From Owenweeksia sp048267305 (GTDB lineage: Bacteria > Bacteroidota > Bacteroidia > Flavobacteriales > Schleiferiaceae): DNA of 64,000 nt. The stretch spans positions 1-64,000 of the forward strand of contig JBLWXT010000012.1 of NCBI GenBank assembly GCA_048267305.1, in the 5' to 3' direction. Positions 17,233 through 24,956 of the stretch are shown piece after piece. Each line of letters starts with the position of its first letter. Position 1 is the first letter of the stretch. Both the position numbers and the translations under genes were made by a program. Under the pieces are notes generated by a model. That model did not search any database, had not been told where the DNA came from, and was given only the letters and a program-made list of their open reading frames with translations.

Positions 17233-18669
17233 TTATTTTTTTGAAAGTTTTGCGATGGTAAGGTATAATACTAATGACAAGCTAATGCCAAAAATGTTGG
17301 GATCCAACCCAAATGGTGTTTGTATTAATTCCTCCTTTTTCAGGATTTCGAGCAACAAGGTAGTGCCACCACCACCTACCATTGCCGCGATAGCGGCCGT
17401 TGAATTTTTGGTTTTGAAAAACAGGGCTGCAATAAGCGGCACTAATAATCCCGACACCATAAAGGAATAGGAAAGCAGCATAAGGTCTAATACATTAGTC
17501 ATGGCCGTGGCTAAAAGCAAGGCAAAAGCGCCTATTACAAAAGTGGCCACTTGTGAGTATTTTAAAAGTTGCTCTTCCCTTATCGGGATAATTTTAGAGA
17601 GTATATCTGTAACCACATTACCACTGGCGGCCATCAGGCAACTATCGGCTGTACTCATTATTGCCGAAAAGTAAGCAGACATCATTAGCCCCATCAGGCC
17701 AACGGGCAAAACCGTACGCAGCATAATGGGTAATCCCATTTCACTATCCATCTCGGAAACGGCTCCATAGCCTAAGCTCTCAAACAAACCTTGCTGAACG
17801 GCAACGCGTGCAAATAATCCTAACAAAACTCCCATAAAGGCCATGATAGGCCATTCAAAAATTCCGGCTATAAACCAGGCGCGCTTAGCTGTTTTTTCAT
17901 CTTTACTGGCATAAATTCTTTGGTAGAGGGTCATCCCAATAAACCAAATGGGAATTATGGTAATAGCCCAGTTGAGCAGTTGTTGCCATTTTACATTGGT
18001 AAAGCTGAGGAACTCTGGTTCAATGGTTTGAGAAATACCTTCCCAGCCACCAACAGCCTGGTACCCCAAAGGAATTCCAATAAAAACCAAACCGCCCATC
18101 AGTAATAACCACTGAACAGTGTCGGTGTAAATAACTGCTTTTAGACCTCCAAAAACGGTATAAACCACAGCCACCACGCCCATAATGAGCACGGCTTGTT
18201 TTAAATCCAACACCGGAAAAGTAGCGGAGGCTAATTTGGCCCCTGCCAAAATTTGAGCACTTGTAAAACCTATATAGCCAATAGCCGAAACGATGCCCGC
18301 CAAAAAGGCCACGCGCTTATTAAAGAGGTGAGTAAAAATTTCGGGAAAGGTGTAAAGCTTGTGTTTGCCGATAAGTTTAAATACTCGCGGAATAAGAACT
18401 ACGGCACTAAGCCATGCACCAACTAACCCCGTAAAGAGCATCCAACTGCCGGCAAGGCCCATGGCAAAACCAAGTCCGCCCAAGCCAATGGAGAATCCAC
18501 CACCTACATCTGTGGCAACTACACTGAGCCCAATATGCAGGCTGCCCATACCTCTGCCGCCTACATAGTAGTCGTCAATATCCTTGTTTTTACGCATAAA
18601 GTAGAAGCCTACTCCAAGCATAGCCACGAGGTACACAATAAATATGGTGAGATCTATCCAGTGAATCAA
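17233..18669 (-). CDS. Sodium:solute symporter (SSS family)
   Basis: A 478-residue transporter with about 13 membrane helices. DDYYVGGRGMGSLHIGLSVV near residue 33 and the GGFSIGLGGLG and GFTSAQILAGAKL segments are typical of SSS transporters. It imports a small solute with sodium; relatives take up amino acids, sugars or sialic acid. It is the promoter-proximal gene of the minus-strand cluster with GNAT, M20 and two racemases, which points to amino-acid or peptide derivatives as substrate. Confidence 0.9.
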   Translation of the reverse strand: MIHWIDLTIFIVYLVAMLGVGFYFMRKNKDIDDYYVGGRGMGSLHIGLSVVATDVGGGFSIGLGGLGFAMGLAGSWMLFTGLVGAWLSAVVLIPRVFKLIGKHKLYTFPEIFTHLFNKRVAFLAGIVSAIGYIGFTSAQILAGAKLASATFPVLDLKQAVLIMGVVAVVYTVFGGLKAVIYTDTVQWLLLMGGLVFIGIPLGYQAVGGWEGISQTIEPEFLSFTNVKWQQLLNWAITIIPIWFIGMTLYQRIYASKDEKTAKRAWFIAGIFEWPIMAFMGVLLGLFARVAVQQGLFESLGYGAVSEMDSEMGLPIMLRTVLPVGLMGLMMSAYFSAIMSTADSCLMAASGNVVTDILSKIIPIREEQLLKYSQVATFVIGAFALLLATAMTNVLDLMLLSYSFMVSGLLVPLIAALFFKTKNSTAAIAAMVGGGGTTLLLEILKKEELIQTPFGLDPNIFGISLSLVLYLTIAKLSKK

Positions 18670-18873
18670 AACGGCTGCAAAGGTCTTAAAATAATAAGGG
18701 TGACCAAAAGCTCAGGCACTTAAGATTATATAAGCCACAGAGGACGTGTTTACTTCATTAGCCATTTATCTTAAGGTGAGCCAAAAAAAACTTCACTTTA
18801 AAAAAGGGGTACTTGCCAAATTGAACATCTATTTGAAGCTTTGTGCGTTAGTTTGTAAAATGTAAATCCCTCC

Positions 18874-19764
18874 ATGCGAACAGTTTTTCCACTCCTTATT
18901 ATTACGCTGCTTTTTGTTGCGTGCAAAACTCAACGTTTAGTAGAGCAACGCACCTTTACAACTGAATTGGAGCGGGTGCTTCCTTATGATGAAGTTTTAC
19001 CCAAAAAGAATGACGCCAGGCATCTGGCTTTATTACTTCCTGATAATCCGGATACCCTGAACCTGGCACAATCCGAACTTTCACGGATGTTGGTGAAAAA
19101 TGGCTACAGAGTTATTATTCCCGGGAAACCCGGAAAAAATAAAATGGAAATTACTGAGCTGGATAATAAGAGTTATCGGGTTCAGGATATAAACAATCTG
19201 TTGAAATCAATAGATACGGCAGGAATTGATGACTTTATAGTGATAGGAATTGGTGAAGGGGGTTATTTGGTTCCTGATATTTCCTATACCCTGCCACCAA
19301 AGGTGTCCATCGTTATAAATGCTGGCCCTGCCAGCCCGCTGGACGAATATCAAAACCTTATTTCTGGAAAAGTAGAAGATCGAAAGTTTTTGAACTCAAT
19401 ATTGGCTGCAAACCTGCTTTTTTCAAAAGCTGAGCTTGCCGCACAAATTAAGCGTATTGAGGAAAATCCTTATGGAGAACCGCAGCTGCTTGGAGGGTCC
19501 AATAGGTATTGGATGAGCTATAAGGAAGACCCTCTGATGAATCGTATTGTAACACCAGCCAGCAGTGCCGTTTGGATGATTTCACAAAACTATCCGCTTA
19601 TATCCGCTGCTAATAAGAATTTGGCAAAGGAAATTTGTTCCGGATTTTCATACCTCAGCTATAAGGCATTAGAAGGCCGGGGAAATTTTAATAATGACGA
19701 TGAAATGCAACTATTGATTGAGAGTATAGAAACGGTTATTAACAACCCGCTCCAATCTTACTGA
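18874..19764 (+). CDS. Lipoprotein with alpha/beta-hydrolase-like features
   Basis: A 296-residue protein with a lipoprotein signal (LLFVACKTQ, Cys17). The middle part has alternating strands and helices, and IVIGIGEGGYLVP near residue 128 sits where an alpha/beta hydrolase has its nucleophile elbow, but the serine is replaced by Glu (G-I-G-E-G). It is thus probably not a classical hydrolase. The 3' end overlaps rpiB tail-to-tail by 26 bases. It faces away from the symporter cluster. Confidence 0.65.
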   Translation: MRTVFPLLIITLLFVACKTQRLVEQRTFTTELERVLPYDEVLPKKNDARHLALLLPDNPDTLNLAQSELSRMLVKNGYRVIIPGKPGKNKMEITELDNKSYRVQDINNLLKSIDTAGIDDFIVIGIGEGGYLVPDISYTLPPKVSIVINAGPASPLDEYQNLISGKVEDRKFLNSILAANLLFSKAELAAQIKRIEENPYGEPQLLGGSNRYWMSYKEDPLMNRIVTPASSAVWMISQNYPLISAANKNLAKEICSGFSYLSYKALEGRGNFNNDDEMQLLIESIETVINNPLQSY

Positions 19765-20173
19765 CTCTACGCTCGTGACGGCCACCTTCAAATTCGGTAT
19801 TAATAAAAGCATCCACTATTTTTAAGTTTACATCTTCTTCTACAAAGCGGGCGGCTAATGCCAGCACATTAGCATTGTTATGCTGACGGGCCAATTGGGC
19901 CAACTCTACTGTCCAGCAAAGGGCTGAGCGCACACCTTTATGTTTATTAACAGTCATGTTAATACCATTACCACTTCCGCAGATAACTATACCTAAGTCG
20001 GCCATACCACTTTCTACATCAGTTGCCACCGGATGTCCAAAATCGGGGTAATCCACACTTTCTTCACTATAGGCACCAAAGTCTTTTACTGAGATTCCTT
20101 TTTCCTCCAGTTGCTTTTTTACCTTTTCCTTTAGTTCAAATCCTGCGTGATCGGCTCCTATGGCTACTTTCAT
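19739..20173 (-). CDS. rpiB: Ribose-5-phosphate isomerase B
   Basis: A 144-residue RpiB/LacAB-family isomerase that interconverts ribose 5-phosphate and ribulose 5-phosphate in the pentose phosphate pathway. GADHAGFELK at residues 6-15 and CGSGNGINM near residue 66 (with the catalytic cysteine) are diagnostic, as is the late ARQHNNANVLALAAR block. The length is normal. The last codons overlap the convergent lipoprotein gene. Confidence 0.95.
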   Translation of the reverse strand: MKVAIGADHAGFELKEKVKKQLEEKGISVKDFGAYSEESVDYPDFGHPVATDVESGMADLGIVICGSGNGINMTVNKHKGVRSALCWTVELAQLARQHNNANVLALAARFVEEDVNLKIVDAFINTEFEGGRHERRVSKIGAGC

Positions 20174-20721
20174 TACTCTGGCTTTACTTATTAATGGGTT
20201 ATGGAGGTTATTAACAACGCCCTTTTGCGCCTTTCCATAAAATTGGCACTTTACGCAAAAAATGGCTGTTAGTAACTGTCAATAACTTCAAAATTACTCT
20301 TACTATCAGTGACTTATAATTAACACTCTTCTATGCAATAACATTAAGACAGTGTTAATTACTTATTAAACAAAGTGCTTGCATTATTGAAATGAATAAC
20401 CATATAGCGCTTACTTTGAATCGAGCACTATGCTTTGTTAATAGTTACTGTACACTTGTTCACTTTAAAAAGCCCTCCTATTAACCGGACAACCCTAAAA
20501 ATCTTTTCAAAAATACAACGTTCAAAAGGGTTCCTAACAATTGTTAACTAAATTCGTTTGTCTCTAAAAATGAGTATTTTGTTATGTGTAAAACCTGCAC
20601 TTCATTGTGAATAATTACTGAAATGCGAGCTTTGCAAGCAACCCTTTGATTAGTTATGCACCTAACTAACAAGACAATATTACTATCATATTTTAAATTA
20701 TAATTAAAAGAGTATATATAT
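20174..20721. other. 548-base AT-rich intergenic region between divergent genes
   Basis: No open frame of note. It contains a perfect 11-bp inverted repeat (TAATTAACACT at 20317-20327 and AGTGTTAATTA at 20351-20361), several further GTTAAT/ATTAAC motifs, one match to TTATnCACA on the minus strand (20606-20614) and a near match TTATGCACC (20655-20663), and an AT-only run just before the next gene. It must hold the promoters of rpiB and the MORN-like gene. Confidence 0.5.
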
Positions 20722-22308
20722 ATGTTATTAAGAACTCTACTCTCCCTGTCCTTGATTTTCGGTTGTCTACATTCGTACTCTCAAACGGAAAAAAATGACA
20801 GCCTCGAATTCAAAACTTATTACTACGAGACAGGAGCAAAGAGTAGCGAAGGCTATCTCCGTAAAGGCAGGCCCGATGGATATTGGAGGAGCTTTTACCG
20901 AAATGGAAACCTAAAGGCCGAAGGTAACAGAAAAGGCTACCTGCTCGATGGTCCATGGATATTTTACAATGAGAATGAGGACAAGGTAGTAGAGATTAAC
21001 TACGAGAAGGGAAAGAAGAACGGCCTTCGTAAAACCTACAAGGAAAACAAGGTTGTAAAGGAAGAAACCTTTGTGGATGATGTCCTTCAGGGTTATACAC
21101 AGGAGTATGACCTGCAGGGCAGATTAACCCGCGAAACGCCTTTTGTAGATGGACGTGAAAAAGGTGAAGGTTATGAATACAGCGCAGATGGGCGAATTAT
21201 TACTCTCCTTACCTATAAGGATGGAGTACTTACCAAAAAACAAGGCATAAACCGTATAGATGACCAAGGGCAAAAACAAAGCCTTTGGATGGAGTTTTTC
21301 CCAAATCGCAGGGTAAAGATTGAAGGTACTTATACCAATGATTTAAAAAATGGCTACTGGAAATTCTACCAGGCCAGCGGAAATCTTATTAGAGTAGAGA
21401 AGTGGGTAATGGGCGTATTGCAGGAAAATGCAGAGGAAGTTGCCAAGGTTGAAATGCGAAGGGAAATAAATCCTAAAACAGGAAAGCTCTCCTTTAAGGG
21501 ATCTTACAGAAATGGAAAGCCCGAAGGAGTACATCGTGAGTATGATGATGATGGAAATGTGATAGCCTCAAAAATTTATGAAAATGGCATTGTGCTATAT
21601 GAGGGTATTGTAGATGAAAACGGTATGAAACAAGGACCCTGGAAGGAATACTATCCCACAGGAGAATTGAAATCCGAAGGGATGTATAAAGACAACCTTA
21701 AGATTAGTAAATGGGTGTATTACTATATAGAAGGTAATGTGGAGCAAACAGGTAATTACGTAAAAGGATTACCTGATGGCCTTTGGGTTTGGAAATACTT
21801 AAATGGCCAAACCTGGCGGGAGGAGGAATACTTTCAGGGACTGGAGGATGGGTCTTCAGTAGAGTATAGTGATAGCGGAACAGTAATAGCCAAAGGTCAG
21901 TATATAGAGGGGTATAAAGAAGGTGAGTGGTTTTTTGAATTGAATGACCATCGTGAAATTGGCAGCTACTTTGAAGGTGAAAGAAAGGGAAAATGGAAGT
22001 TTTATTACCTGAATGAGGAAGAGCTGTCATTTGAAGGAACCTTTGAAAATGGAGTGCCTACAGGTGTTCATATTTGGTATTACCCAAATGGAAAAGTTAA
22101 AAGACGTGGTAAGTACATTGGAGGTACCAAGGATGGTATTTGGGAATATTACCAACCGGATGGTGAAGAAATAGTTTCCATTGAATACGACAATGGTCAG
22201 GAAGTGAAATACAATGGCGAGAGAATACGATATGGTCGTAAGTATGATAAGGCCATCGAACGCGAACAGAGAGAAGAAGAACAGCGAAAGGCGTTGGAAG
22301 GTAGCTAG
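20722..22308 (+). CDS. MORN-like/YwqK-type repeat protein, exported
   Basis: A 528-residue protein with a signal peptide (cleavage after about HSYSQ) and then more than ten repeats of roughly 23 residues of the form Y..G....G.W..Y..NG....EG.Y, for example GPWKEYYPTGELKSEGMY. These are the beta-hairpin repeats of the MORN/YwqK antitoxin-like family, common in Bacteroidota. The C-terminus is a charged helix (EREQREEEQRKALE). Such proteins are thought to mediate surface or protein contacts; no enzyme motif is seen. It is preceded by a long regulatory region. Confidence 0.85.
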   Translation: MLLRTLLSLSLIFGCLHSYSQTEKNDSLEFKTYYYETGAKSSEGYLRKGRPDGYWRSFYRNGNLKAEGNRKGYLLDGPWIFYNENEDKVVEINYEKGKKNGLRKTYKENKVVKEETFVDDVLQGYTQEYDLQGRLTRETPFVDGREKGEGYEYSADGRIITLLTYKDGVLTKKQGINRIDDQGQKQSLWMEFFPNRRVKIEGTYTNDLKNGYWKFYQASGNLIRVEKWVMGVLQENAEEVAKVEMRREINPKTGKLSFKGSYRNGKPEGVHREYDDDGNVIASKIYENGIVLYEGIVDENGMKQGPWKEYYPTGELKSEGMYKDNLKISKWVYYYIEGNVEQTGNYVKGLPDGLWVWKYLNGQTWREEEYFQGLEDGSSVEYSDSGTVIAKGQYIEGYKEGEWFFELNDHREIGSYFEGERKGKWKFYYLNEEELSFEGTFENGVPTGVHIWYYPNGKVKRRGKYIGGTKDGIWEYYQPDGEEIVSIEYDNGQEVKYNGERIRYGRKYDKAIEREQREEEQRKALEGS

Positions 22309-22378
22309 TGTAAATTGGGCTGATATTAGTAAAATCAATAGTTATTTACTCTTGAATTACACGTGAAACTGTAAAGGA

Positions 22379-22386
22379 TAAATTTG
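22379..22386 (+). promoter_or_regulatory. -10 element TAAATTTG abutting the NUDIX start codon
   Basis: A perfect TAnnTTTG match that ends only 4 bases before the ATG at 22391. The expected transcription start would be at or within the start codon, implying a leaderless mRNA. Confidence 0.55.
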
Positions 22387-22390
22387 CAGA

Positions 22391-22954
22391 ATGAGTACAG
22401 AAGAAAAAAAGGGCAGCTGGACGGAACTGAGTAAAAAGGAGGTTTACGATAATCCATGGATAAAAGTTACCGAAAGCCAGGTGTTAAACCCAAATGGTGG
22501 AAAGGGCATTTATGGCGTGGTTCACTTTAAAAATTTAGCCATTGGTGTAATACCTATTGATGATGAAGGCAATACCTGGCTGGTGGGTCAGGATAGATTT
22601 CCATTTGATGGAAAATTTACATGGGAGATTATAGAAGGTGGTGGGCCATTGGGTGTTGATCCTATAGAATCAGCCAAAAGGGAACTTTTGGAGGAAGCAG
22701 GTTTAAAGGCCAAAAACTGGGAGTTGATTCAGGAAATGGACTTGAGCAACTCAGCTACTACTGAAGTAGCAAAAATTTATGTGGCCACAGGTTTATCCTT
22801 CCACGAAAGTGACCCTGATGATACAGAGAAGCTGGAAGTGAAAAAGCTGCCTTTTGAAGAAGTTTACCAAATGGTGTTGAAAGGAGAAATAGTAGATAGC
22901 CTCAGTGTGAGTGGTATTATGAGATATAAACTAAATCTGCTGAATAAGGGGTAG
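22391..22954 (+). CDS. NUDIX hydrolase, ADP-ribose pyrophosphatase-like
   Basis: A 187-residue NUDIX enzyme. The box GGPLGVDPIESAKRELLEEA followed by G lies near residues 79-99 and keeps the metal-binding REx2EE core. The preceding WLVGQDRFPF resembles ADP-sugar pyrophosphatases that act on ADP-ribose or related nucleotide sugars. It has no signal peptide. The promoter geometry suggests a leaderless transcript. A degenerate parS-like sequence lies just upstream at 22356-22369. Confidence 0.88.
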   Translation: MSTEEKKGSWTELSKKEVYDNPWIKVTESQVLNPNGGKGIYGVVHFKNLAIGVIPIDDEGNTWLVGQDRFPFDGKFTWEIIEGGGPLGVDPIESAKRELLEEAGLKAKNWELIQEMDLSNSATTEVAKIYVATGLSFHESDPDDTEKLEVKKLPFEEVYQMVLKGEIVDSLSVSGIMRYKLNLLNKG

Positions 22955-23112
22955 TGGTAAATTTCACTGTTTTAAAGGATACGCTTATTTTTGGCGCTCA
23001 ATTTCTTTACGGCTCAAGTAGAGATAAAATTTAACCTCCAACAACTACAGTATATATTTTAGTATTGTCTCTCAAAACCGGGGCAGGCAAGTTTATTTTT
23101 AAAAAATCAAAC

Positions 23113-23724
23113 GTGATTAAAAAGATCATTTGGCTTTTAGCCGTAACAGTAATGTCTGTAAATGTTTACGGACAGTTAGAAGAGGAATCCGCAAAGGAGC
23201 ACAAAGGCTCATTGGATGAGGGTTCACTGAAAAGTCAATATGAGTACATGGTGGAAGAATCCAATAATTACCAGGATTTTAAGGTGATTAAAAAGGATTG
23301 GGTGGCAAAATTTGGAAGAAGCCTAAGTGATTCTCTTGATGATATAAAGCTGAAATTAGATGGCGCAGCAAGCCTTGCAAAAATGCAGGTTTCCACCATA
23401 AAGGATTTGGAGAGTGAGTTGGCAAGTACCCGTGATAGTCTTAAAATATCCTTATCTGAAAAGAGTAATATGGCTTGGCTGGGTATGGATATGCATAAGT
23501 CAACCTATAGAATTATTATGTGGAGCGTGGTTGGTGTATTAGCACTTTTACTGGTGATCATAATTTTTATTTTAAAAAATAATAGCGCTGTAACCCGCGA
23601 TGCAAAAGAGAAGTTTGAAAATCTGGACGAAGAGTTTACCGATTATAAAAAGCGTTCGCTGGAAAGGGAACAAAAATTGCGAAGAGAACTGCAGGATGAA
23701 ATTAACAAACAGAAAAATAAGTAG
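23113..23724 (+). CDS. Signal-peptide, single-span membrane protein with coiled coil (Flavobacteriia conserved)
   Basis: About 203 residues from a GTG at 23113, which begins a signal peptide (IIWLLAVTVMSVNVYGQ); the frame is open back to a TTG at 23065. The periplasmic part has a helix-rich region (SLDDIKLKLDGAASLAKMQV). A membrane helix at roughly residues 135-157 (IIMWSVVGVLALLLVIIIF) precedes a cytosolic coiled coil ending SLEREQKLRRELQDEINKQ. Similar flavobacterial proteins are often labelled tRNA (guanine-N1)-methyltransferase, but nothing here supports a methyltransferase. Function unknown. Confidence 0.75.
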   Translation: MIKKIIWLLAVTVMSVNVYGQLEEESAKEHKGSLDEGSLKSQYEYMVEESNNYQDFKVIKKDWVAKFGRSLSDSLDDIKLKLDGAASLAKMQVSTIKDLESELASTRDSLKISLSEKSNMAWLGMDMHKSTYRIIMWSVVGVLALLLVIIIFILKNNSAVTRDAKEKFENLDEEFTDYKKRSLEREQKLRRELQDEINKQKNK

Positions 23725-23762
23725 TTTTTTGTAATTAACTAATCCCAACAGATATTTGGTAT

Positions 23763-23807
23763 AACTTCCGGCTCAGGTTTTAATAAACTAGCCGGAAGTT
23801 TGTTTTT
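23763..23807 (+). terminator. Rho-independent terminator
   Basis: AACTTCCGGCT (23763-23773) pairs perfectly with AGCCGGAAGTT (23790-23800), followed by TGTTTTT. It closes the coiled-coil protein gene. Confidence 0.85.
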
Positions 23808-23819
23808 AAGGGCAAGGTG

Positions 23820-23827
23820 TAAATTTG
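23820..23827 (+). promoter_or_regulatory. -10 element TAAATTTG
   Basis: A perfect TAnnTTTG match 10 bases before the ATG at 23838, so the transcript has almost no leader. It drives the lipoprotein/DUF6048-like/amidase/S4 gene run. Confidence 0.6.
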
Positions 23828-23837
23828 CTTCCATCGC

Positions 23838-24308
23838 ATGAAAAAGAAAATCTCTTACCTACTGGGTTTAGTAACACTTCTCACAAGCCTTTCCTCCTGT
23901 GAGGAGAAAACCATTTGTGACCTCAGTACTGATACACCACTACGGGCAAGTTTCTACTCCATTCTCAATGATACTTTAGAAGTTGATACTCTTGTGGAAA
24001 GCATAACTGTAGTTGGTATAGGTAATTCAGATTCACTGGTGGAAGGCTTAAGCAGCCAAAATGGTGTGAATTTTACCTTAAACCCTTTTGAGGATATAAC
24101 CTCTTTCCATTTGATACTTGATGGAGTGGGTGATACGATTACTATTAGCTACGAAAGGGAGCTGGAGTTGGTTTCAGAGCTGTGTGGATTTATTACCACA
24201 TTTGATATCAGGAAATTACAGAGTACCTACCACTATATAGATTCCGTAGCTCTGATAAATACAAAAGTGAGAACTGAAAATGAGCAGCATGTCAAAATTT
24301 ACTTTTAG
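23838..24308 (+). CDS. DUF6452-like lipoprotein
   Basis: A 156-residue lipoprotein (signal ending SLSSC, Cys21). The mature part has the pattern C-D-L-S-T-D-TPLRASFYSI then repeated beta strands (VESITVVGIG, FHLILDG, ITISYERE), which I match by memory to the DUF6452 family of Flavobacteriia. In those genomes it usually precedes a DUF6048 outer-membrane protein, and that is the case here. No function is known. Its end overlaps the next gene by about 20 bases. Confidence 0.75.
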   Translation: MKKKISYLLGLVTLLTSLSSCEEKTICDLSTDTPLRASFYSILNDTLEVDTLVESITVVGIGNSDSLVEGLSSQNGVNFTLNPFEDITSFHLILDGVGDTITISYERELELVSELCGFITTFDIRKLQSTYHYIDSVALINTKVRTENEQHVKIYF

Positions 24309-24954
24309 TCTGTTGCTAATGTTCACAGGCTTTTGGGCAATAGCTCAGGAGGAGGTTAAGCTAACTACTGTTCCTAAATCATCGGGTTTGCGCATAGGTG
24401 TTGATTTTGCCAAATATGTATATCAAATTGTACAACCCAGCATTACAGGTTTTGAGGCCTCGGTGGATTATGAGATAAAACCCAACTACTTTATAACCAT
24501 AGAAGGCGGTTTTGAAAAGGCTTTACCACAAAGTGATTTGTATAACTACGAGCTTACCGGGGCGTATGGCCGTGTGGGATTTGATTATAATGTGATGAAA
24601 AAAAGAACGGATAATGATATCTTCTTTTTTGGACTTCGCTATGGATTAAGTAATTACACACAATCTGCTACTGATATAGTGATCACAAATTATTGGGGTA
24701 GTGGTATACAATCGGTGCCAACTGAAACATTAACGGCACATTGGGCCGAAGCGGTATTGGGTATGAAGACTGAACTTTTCTTCGCAAAAAACCTTTTTAT
24801 TGGCTGGACTGTGCGCGGTAGGTTTTTGGTAGGTGGCAATAAGTATGAAACGCTACAGCCATTTACCATTCCTGGTTATGGAAGTGCCGAAAATAAGGCT
24901 ACTATTGCCGCCACTTGGTCTTTGTACTATAACATTCCTGTAAGATTCAACTGA
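24289..24954 (+). CDS. DUF6048-like outer-membrane beta-barrel protein
   Basis: About 222 residues from the ATG at 24289 (another at 24280). A signal peptide ends at GFWAIAQ. The remainder is dense in amphipathic strands with aromatic ends (FEASVDYEIKPNYFITIEGG, YGRVGFDYNVM, FFFGLRYGLSNY), as in small outer-membrane barrels. It ends with the strand YYNIPVRFN. The family assignment is by resemblance and by its partner upstream. The amidase gene starts 2 bases after its stop, so they are co-transcribed. Confidence 0.75.
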   Translation: MSKFTFSLLLMFTGFWAIAQEEVKLTTVPKSSGLRIGVDFAKYVYQIVQPSITGFEASVDYEIKPNYFITIEGGFEKALPQSDLYNYELTGAYGRVGFDYNVMKKRTDNDIFFFGLRYGLSNYTQSATDIVITNYWGSGIQSVPTETLTAHWAEAVLGMKTELFFAKNLFIGWTVRGRFLVGGNKYETLQPFTIPGYGSAENKATIAATWSLYYNIPVRFN

Positions 24955-24956
24955 AA

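Noticed and set aside
22356..22369. A fourth parS-like sequence (ATTACACGTGAAAC)
   Set aside because: It matches only 12 of 14 positions and 12 of 16 with flanks, and is 25 kb from the others. It could be a weak site, but the evidence is insufficient.
23065..23112. Longer N-terminus (TTG start) for the coiled-coil membrane protein
   Set aside because: The extra residues are not hydrophobic and precede a good signal peptide that begins at the GTG at 23113.
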